Source of the DNA: Saccopteryx bilineata | Taxonomy: Eukaryota > Chordata > Mammalia > Chiroptera > Emballonuridae | Length of the DNA stretch: 64,000 nt | Reading direction: 5' to 3' | Assembly (NCBI RefSeq): GCF_036850765.1 | Contig: NC_089493.1 | Span: forward strand, 168,504,140 to 168,568,139 | Shown here: one piece after another, positions 56,506-64,000 of the stretch | How the letters are laid out: every line of letters starts with the position of its first letter | Numbering within the stretch: the first letter of the stretch is position 1 | Translations under genes and position numbers: made by a program | The notes under the pieces: generated by a model | What the model saw: the letters and a program-made list of their open reading frames with translations, nothing else | Database searches by the model: none | Told to the model about the DNA's origin: nothing

Positions 56506-58170
56506 TAGGTCAGATAAATGTAAATTATTGTTGCAGAGCTCCTTGTAAACTCTAAAATACCCTACAAGTCTAACTTATCATTATTATTTGACACTGGAAG
56601 CTGAAGCAAACAGATCAAGGATGGCTGATAAGGTTGCTCTGCTGTTGCTCTGCTCATCACAACTATTGCAGATAGTGCTAATCTGTCTCCACACCATGTC
56701 CAGTGGAGTCAGGACACAGCTTTGACAAAACACTCCAGGCTCCAGGCCTGAAGCTGAAATGAATTGTAAACCCAGCAATAGGCTTATGCTTTCTTGGAGT
56801 ACATCAGGACCAGGCTGTGGTTGTAAAATACTACTTAGAACTCACCGAGCTCTGTATCTTATTTAAATGCTAGGAAAACAGATGCCATACCTATGATAGC
56901 ATGGCGGTCTCTGTATTACAAGCCCCAGAAGGGTGGGCTACTGTCTAATCCCCTCCTAATATTCCCCATCATCATCCTCATCTGGAAGTGACTTACTTTC
57001 ATTTGCCTCTCAAAGGGTGTCTGTCCCATCCAGAATTCCTATCCATTTTCCCTTGAAACTAAGGTGGCAAGAGGCTCTTTCTGATGAGGCCATTTTCTTT
57101 GGAACCTGCTTTTTCTTCATTCATTGCAATCATGAGGAAACTTCAGGGAACATGGGGTGCAAATCCCTTAACAACAGCCCTGAAAACATGTTCCTGAGGA
57201 GATGCACTGTTTCTCAGCTGCTACAGCAAACTCTTAAAGGTCACAAGAGGAACCGGGTCTCCCCCAGGTTAAAATAAAATGGAAACGATTTCTCTGCAGC
57301 CTGCAAAGGAAGCCTGTAGAGTCGGCAGTGTTCTCAGAAGGCACCACACAGGAATCATGTGGACCTGGACACCTGAAAGACACGTCAGTCTCCTTCAGTG
57401 GAATGTGAAAGGCACAAGAAACTTTTGCACGTGGATTTTAAGTCAAGACTCAACATGACATTATGGATTGTGAGAGAAAGTACTCAAGCAGCTCAATTAC
57501 CAACCCCGAAAGCAGGCTCTCCGTGTTTTATAGACCTTGCTAATGAATGAGTCCCGTGGCCTCTGCTGGGCTGGGCTTCTCAGCACTCTGCCAGCCAGCC
57601 GCCCACACATCTGTACATTCATCGGGCTGTAATGGATGGCTGGTGCCGGCAGAGGCTGAGGTCCAGGCCCTTCTCTCCGGAATACATAGAGAGCTCAAGC
57701 CATTAATAATTCAGTCTGGGGTAATGAACATAGCCGTACCAAGTTGTGAGAGTAATAATCAAGTGACAGATCAATTTATTACTTTACTGTACCAAAAGAT
57801 AATGGTAGTTAGTCATAAAATGTGCAGCTTTTTTCTTCCAGAAGTTTTGTGAGACTTAGATCAATGTATTTTTTAAGTTCTAAAATTAAACAGATCATTA
57901 AAAAGGAAATGAATTATGTTAGGTAGCCTCAGGCCATTTTATTCAGACTTGCTTATCTAGAAGTACTGTACCTTTTCCCCAATGCCCTTGGGCATTGGGG
58001 CTTGCAAACCTGAGTAATTGTTGCTTATTAATTAAATCTAAGAAATGGAACACAGCTCTGGACTTTGAAAGGGGAGATTGGGATGGTTGAAATATATTCC
58101 CCCCCAAATCATCAGTAATAATTTGAGGTTTTATGAGTAAATAACTGCATTGAGAATAATTGTTTTATGT
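56506..58170. other. Repeat-free intronic stretch
   Basis: I see no repeat family over about 1.6 kb, which is long for this window. The part at 57540-57860 has homeobox-like TAAT words and is listed as a candidate conserved element under findings. A perfect short hairpin lies at 57977-58000. Confidence 0.45.
57977..58000. repeat. Perfect 11-bp inverted repeat with 2-base loop
   Basis: CCCCAATGCCC at 57977-57987 and its exact complement GGGCATTGGGG at 57990-58000 are separated by TT. It is not part of any transposon end I recognise. Confidence 0.97.
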
Positions 58171-58539
58171 CTACTGAGAAGCTTCCATCATCTTTTCACA
58201 CCTCAGTGAACATTTTTGTGCTTCTCCTGGGCCATGCACTGTACTTACTGCTGGTGGTAACTCTTAAAATAAGTACAGTGTCTATCCTAAGGCAGCAGTA
58301 GAGACATAAATACCATGTAACAAATACAAGATAGGGACAACACTTCTGCCTTCAGTGAGCAATGGGAGATTGAGGAAAGACTAGACAGAGACTGCCGAAA
58401 AGAAGGAAACCACTGGAGCTGAGCCTTGCTGATTGCCAGTTTGCCAAGCAAAGAAAGAAGAGTAAGAACATTCTCTGCAGAGGAATGACAAAGGCAGATA
58501 GGTGGGAAAGTAGAAAGTAAGAATGGATAGTTAATTATA

Positions 58540-58645
58540 CTAATTACTACATTTCCTATTAATTGTCACATTTAATCTACACAATAATCTCACAAAGTAA
58601 GTATTTTATTTACCCATCCATTTCCTTTATTTTTAAGGAAAATAA
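58540..58645 (-). repeat. MIR SINE fragment
   Basis: 'taattgtcacatttaatcta', 'cacaataatctcacaaagta' and 'agtattttatttacccatcc' follow reverse MIR. Confidence 0.6.
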
Positions 58646-59335
58646 CACAATTTAAGAAGTCCAAGATGGTGGTAGATTAGCTAGAAGTTACACTCACCTC
58701 CTTCCAGGACCAGACTGAAATTACAACTATATTATAGAACAGTCATCCTGAATAATCTACTAAAGACTAGCATAAGAGAAGTCTTATATCCAAGGATTTA
58801 CAGAAGAAGCCATATCAACTACCCCAAGCAGGTTGCCCAGAGCCAGTCATAGGCAATGCTGGACATTGACTTACACCAAAATCTCTCCTAAGAGGCCAAG
58901 AACAACACACCCAGTGGCCAGCTTTAGACAACATCAGAGCAGGAGTCAATAAGCGTCATAGGTATATCCAACTGGAGATCTCAGCAGGCACCAGACCCTG
59001 CTGAGGCAAATTCCACTCTGTATTGTCAGCACCTTCACAGCAGTTTGCACACCGTGGTCAGGGTTGAACTTCACAGTCAGCCAGCTTGAGGGTCGATCCC
59101 ACATATGAACAGGCCAGTAGCAATCAAGATTCATTTACAAGAGGAGGGCCAACATATCCACTCAAAGGACATTCCTGGAGCATTCAGCTCAAGTGATTAA
59201 GGAGATTGCACCAGTGGACTCTATAGGACTGCTAATACATAAGGCCACCTCACCAAGACTGGGAGCCATAGATCTATCTAATACATAGAAACACACATAG
59301 GGGCATCAGCCAAAATGGGGAAACATGCCCAAATA

Positions 59336-60120
59336 AAAGAACAGGAGAAATTTCCAGGAAAATGTTCAATGAAATGGAGGCAAGCAATTTATCAGATACA
59401 GAGTTCAAAACAGTGGTTGTAAGAATGCTCAATAGCATGAAAAAGGACATAGAAAGCAATAAGAAGAACCAATCAGAAATTGAATAATATAATATCTGAA
59501 ATGAAGAATGCACTGGGAGAAATAAAGAGTAGGTTGGATGAAGCAGAGGATCAAATCAGCAATTTGGAAGGCAAGGTAGAAAAACACATCCAATCAGAGC
59601 AGCAAAAAGAAAAAATAATTTTAATGATTAGGTTAAGGGACCTTAGAGACAACATAAAGTGTTACAACACTTGAATCGTAGGGGTACTGGAAAGAGAAGA
59701 GAGAGGGAAAGGGATCAAGAACCTATTTGAAGAAATAATGACTGAAAACTTCCCTAACCCGTTGAAGGAAAAAGACACACAAGTTCGAGAAGCATGGAGA
59801 GTTCCAAACAAGATGAACTCAGAGAGGCTCACGCCAAGGCACAGGTTAAAGACAAAGAGAGAATCTGAAAGCAAAAAGTAAAAGACAGTTAGTTACCTAC
59901 AAGGTAACTCCCAGAAGACTATCAGCTGATTTCTCAATAGAAACATTTTAGGCCAGAAATATTCAAAATGATGAATAGCAAAGATCTACAACAAAGACTA
60001 ATTTACCCAGTGAGTCTGACATTTAAAATTGAAGGAGAAAGAGCTTCCTAGATAAGAAAAAGTTAAAGAGGTTTGTTACCACCTAACCAACATTATAAGA
60101 AATATTAAAGGGCCTTCTTG
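59336..60120 (+). pseudogene. Decayed L1 ORF1
   Basis: Pieces read MEASNLSDTEFKTVVVRML-like text, then NNIISEMKNALGEIKSRLDE with AEDQISNLEGKVEKH (coiled coil), and then RRM-type words around 59690-60000. Frameshifts and early stops break it into at least four parts. Confidence 0.8.
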
Positions 60121-60194
60121 AAGAAGAATAAAAAGAGGAAGAGGACGAAGATGAAGAAGAAGAAAAAGCAGAGGAAGATAGTTAATAGAATAAA

Positions 60195-63100
60195 ATGGCA
60201 ATAAATACATATCTATCAATATAATATGCTCTAATCCAAAATTAGACACAGAATAACTGAATGGATAAGGAAGCAAAACTCATATATATACTGTCTACAA
60301 GAGACCCACATCAGAACAAAAGATACACACAGACTAAAAGTAAAGGGATGGAAAAGATACTTTATGGAAAATGGAAAGAAAAAAAAAAGCTGGGGTAGCA
60401 ATACTTATATCTGACAAAATATGCTTTAAAACAAAAGTTATAGTAAGAGACAAAGAAGGGCACTACATAATGATAAAGGGAGCAATCCAACAAGAGGATA
60501 TAACCCTTGTAAACATTTATGCATCCAACATAGCAGCACCTAAATTTTTAAAGTAAACCATGATGGGCATGAAGTGAGAGATTGACAGTAATACAGTCAA
60601 GGTTGGGGACTTGAAAACCCCATTGGCATAATGCATAGATCTTCCAGACAAAAAATCAACAAGGAAATGGTGGCCTTAAATGACACACTAGGTCAGATGG
60701 ATTTAATTGATATCTTCAGAATATTTCACCCCAAAGAAACAGACTATACATTCTTCTCAAGTGCACACGGAACATTTTCTAAGATAAACCACATGTTAGG
60801 GTACAAAACAAGTCTCAATAAATTTAAGAAGATTGAAATTATATCAAGCATTTTCACTGACCACTATGGTATGAAACTAGAAATCAATCACAAGAAACAA
60901 AGCTGGAAAGCACACACAACATGAAGGTTAAATGACAAGTTACTAAACAATGAATGGGTTAACAATAGGCTCAAGGAAGAAATCAAGAGATGCCTTGAAA
61001 CAAATGAAAATGAGAACACAACAACCCAAAACCTATGAGACAAAGTGAAAGCAGTCCTAAAAGGAAAATTCATAGCATTAGAGCCCTACCTCACGAAACA
61101 AGAAAAAGCTCAAATAAACAATGCAACTTTACACTTAAAGAAACTAGCAAAAGAACAACAAACACAGCCCAAAGTGAGTATAAGAGTGGAAATAATGAAG
61201 ATCAGAGCAGAAATAAATGAAATAGATTTTTAAAATATAAGCAAAAGATCAGTGAAACCAAGAGCTGCTTCTTTGAAAAGATAAACAAGATTGACGAACC
61301 TTTAACTAGAGTCATTTTTTAAAAAAAGGAGGGGAAAAAATAAAAAATATATTAAAGAAAGGAGGGGAGTGTACCCAAATAAATAAAATGAGAAATGAAA
61401 GAGGAGAAGTAACAAATGACACCAAAGAAATACTAAGGATTGTAAGTTATATATTATGAACAACCACCAAATAAGACAATCTGGATACATTTTTAGAAAC
61501 TTACAAACTGAAACTGGAAGAATCAGAGACTCTGGACAGACAGACTACAACTGATAACTGAAGCAATAATTTAAAAACTCCCAAAAACCAATAGTCCTAA
61601 CTGGATGGCTTTACTAGTAAATTTTACCAAACATTCAAAGAATTAACATCTGTCCTTCTCAAACTATTCCAAAAAATTTAAGAGGAGGGAAGACTGCCAA
61701 GTTTAGTTAACAAGGTCAGCATTATTCTAATTCTAAAACCAGGTAAAGACAATACAAAGAAAGAAAATTATAGGCCAGTATCCCTGATGAACAAAAATAC
61801 TAAAATCCTCAACAAAATATTTACAAACTGGATTCAACAGTACATTAAAGAGATCTTACACCATGATCAAGTATGATTTACTCTGGGGATGCAAGTTTGG
61901 TACAATATCTGCAAATCAATAAACATGATACACCACATAAACAAAATGAAGGATAAAAACCACATGGTCATATTCAATAGATGCAAAAGAAAACATTTTG
62001 TAAAATCCAGCATGCATATATGATAAAAACTCTCAGTAAAGTGGGAATAGAAGGAACATATTTCAACATAGTGAAGGCCATAGATGACAAACCCACAGCC
62101 AACATCATACTCAATGGGCAAAAACTACGAATGTTTCCCTTCAGATTGGGAACAAAACAAGAATGTTCACTTTTACCACACTTATTCGACATAGTACTGT
62201 AAGTCCTAGCCACAGCAATTAGACAAGAAGAAGTAAAAGGCATCCAAATTAGAAAAGAAAAAGTAAAACTGTCATTATTTGCAGATTATATGATACTGTA
62301 TTTAGAAAACCCTAAAGATTTCACCAAAAAAATTCTAGAACTGATTATAAATTCAGTAGAATAGCAGGATACAAAATAAATACTCAGAAATCAATTGTAT
62401 TTTTATTCACTAATAATGAACTATCAGAAAGGAAAACTAAGAAAACAATTCCATTTACAATTACATCAAAAAGAAAAAAATAAAATACCTAGGAATAAAT
62501 TTAACCAAGGATGGAAAAGGCATTTTCAGAAACTATAAGACACTAAAGAAAGAAATTGAAGATACAAATAACTGGAAGCATATACCATGTTTATGGATGG
62601 GAAGAATTAATGTCATTAAAATGTTCATACTACCCAAAGGACTCTAGATTTCAATGCAATTCCTATCAAGGTACCAATGGCATATTTCACAGAAGTAGAA
62701 CAGATATTACAGAGATTTATATGGAACCATAAAAGTCCCCGAATGGCCACAGCAATCTTGAAAAAGAACAACAAAGTTAGAGGAATCACACTACTTGATA
62801 TCAAACTGTACTACAAGGCCATAGTAATCATAACAGAATGGTACTGGCATAAAAACAGACATATAGATCAGTGAAACAGAATAAAGAGCCCAGAAATAAA
62901 CCCATGCCTGTATGGTTAATTAATATTTGACAGATGGCAAAAACATACAGTAGGGTAAAGATACTCTATATAATAAGTGGTGTTGGAAAAAATTGAAAGA
63001 TATATGCAATAAAATTGAAACTGGACAACTTTCTTGCACCATATACAAGAATAAACTCAAAATGGATGAAATACTTGAATGGTCAACTCAAAACCATAAA

Positions 63101-63960
63101 TGTCCTAGAGGAAAACATAGTAAAATCTCAGACATTTCTCGTAGCATTGTTTTTCCTGATACGTTTTGTGCAAGGAAAAGAAGAAAAATAAATGAATAAC
63201 TAAAAATAAATGAATAAACTAAAAAGGTTTTGCACAGCAAAGGGAACCATGAACACAATGAGAAGACACCCACTGAATGGGGGAACATATTTCCTGATAC
63301 ATCTGTTAAGGGGTCAATACACAAAATTTATAAGGAGCTTATATAACTCAACGCCAGTAAATCAAACAATTCGATTAAAAAATGGGTAAAGGACCTTAAT
63401 AGGCAATTCTCCAAAGAGGACATACAGATGACCAACAGACATGGAAAAGATGCTCAACTTCCCTAATCATCAGAGAAATGCAAATTAAAACCGCAATGAG
63501 CTATCACCTCACACTTGTCAGAAAGGTATCATCAATAAATCAACAGACAAGTGTTGGGGAGGATGTGGAGAAACAGGAACCCTTGTGCACTGTCGGTGCG
63601 AATGCAAACTGGTGCAGCCACTGTGAAAAACAGTATGGCATGTCTTCAAAACATAAAAAATGTAACTGCCTTCTGACCAGTGATTCCACTTCTGGGAATC
63701 TATCTGAAGAAGCCTGAAACATTAATTTGAAAGGATACATGCACTCTTATTTTCACTTCAGTGTTATTTACAATAGCCAAGATTTGGAAGTAGCCCAAGT
63801 ACCCATCAATAGATGGGTGGATAAAAAAGCTGTGGTACATTTACACAGTGGAATACTACTCGACCATAAATCTAATGACAATCTTACCCTTTGTGACAAC
63901 ATGGATGTACCTGGAGAGTATTACGCTAAGTGAAATACGTTAGAGAAAGACAAGGACCAT
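60195..63960 (+). pseudogene. Decayed L1 ORF2
   Basis: The start MAINTYLSI-like is at 60195. Endonuclease words ([27 protein letters not shown]) are followed by the reverse transcriptase region ('catatttgacagatt'-free, with 'tttgcagattatatgatact' at the former FADD site near 62276-62300). The C-terminal [15 protein letters not shown] and WVDKKAVVHLHSGIL words follow near 63478 and 63810. There is a deletion after the first 20 or so codons and many frameshifts. In 62276-62300 the active-site region reads LFADYMILY, so the second aspartate of FADD is replaced by tyrosine. Confidence 0.85.
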
Positions 63961-64000
63961 ATGATTTCACTCATGTGGAACCTTATGAGCAAAATAAACT

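Larger units (their letters stand above)
3744..64000 (+). other. ARHGAP26: ARHGAP26 large intron (at least 60,257 bp, continues beyond window)
   Basis: It starts at the GTAGGT donor after the second exon. Reading downstream on the plus strand I do not find the next RhoGAP exon, which should carry the NLMTVANLG-type motif, nor any other splice-flanked in-phase coding piece. Everything in the interval that I can name is transposon-derived, microsatellite or non-coding. Human ARHGAP26 is known for very long introns, which agrees. Confidence 0.8.
58655..64000 (+). mobile_element. Old near-complete L1 LINE, runs off the window
   Basis: It starts at about 58655 with 'gtccaagatggtggtagatt', an L1 5' start. 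It then has a 5' UTR, ORF1, ORF2 and part of the 3' end up to 64000. Many stops and frameshifts show it is older than the L1 at 47908. The 3' end and target duplication lie outside. It is in the same orientation as ARHGAP26. Confidence 0.88.

Noticed and set aside
57977..58000. Hairpin as a rho-type terminator or microRNA precursor
   Set aside because: This is mammalian DNA, and an 11-bp stem with a 2-base loop is far too short for a microRNA precursor.
1..64000. A novel defence, biosynthetic or multi-gene system
   Set aside because: The window is vertebrate intron with two small exons. No gene cluster of any kind is present.

Overview
This window is mammalian nuclear DNA and almost certainly comes from a bat. 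It is not a gene-dense or microbial locus. The bat call rests on many copies of tRNA-derived SINEs whose heads read like CCTGGCCGGTTGGCTCAG or TGGCGCAGTGGATAGAGC, on L1 LINEs, on hAT-type DNA transposons with clean 8-bp target duplications, and on old mammal-wide MIR and L2 fragments. I did not fix the bat family; a rhinolophoid or emballonurid type of SINE set is only a guess.

The only host coding sequence I can support is two short exons near the left end, on the plus strand (2044-2102 and 3638-3743). They join in phase and encode part of the RhoGAP domain of ARHGAP26 (GRAF1, a BAR-PH-RhoGAP-SH3 protein). Their splice sites are canonical. The next RhoGAP exon is not seen, so 3744 to 64000 (about 60 kb) is one intron that runs past the window.

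The intron is a layered record of transposition. From 3.7 to 20 kb there are MIR, L2 and MER5-like relics, a SINE with an A-tail and a 5'-truncated L1 3' end with a perfect 15-bp duplication (15.05-15.90 kb). From 20 to 34 kb there are many SINEs, mostly on the minus strand and some nested in each other, plus a Tigger/mariner-like element. From 34 to 43 kb the DNA is AT-rich, with a large hAT-Charlie-like relic, old L1 pieces, a 300-bp hAT element and a SINE with extra internal modules. At 46.5 kb lies an 89-bp SPIN-like hAT miniature with a perfect 8-bp duplication.

A young minus-strand L1 (47908-51625) sits inside a SINE. It has a complete 5' end, a two-part ORF1 and an open but truncated ORF2 of 614 residues, yet it has no 3' half and no poly(A). 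It is still flanked by a perfect 16-bp target duplication. This is the most unusual structure in the window. From about 58.66 kb to the end lies an older, frameshifted, near-complete plus-strand L1.

I found no new multi-gene system, no CRISPR array, no functional RNA gene and no intact virus. The interesting signals are insertion mechanics, lateral-transfer-type DNA transposons and a few short non-repeat structures.
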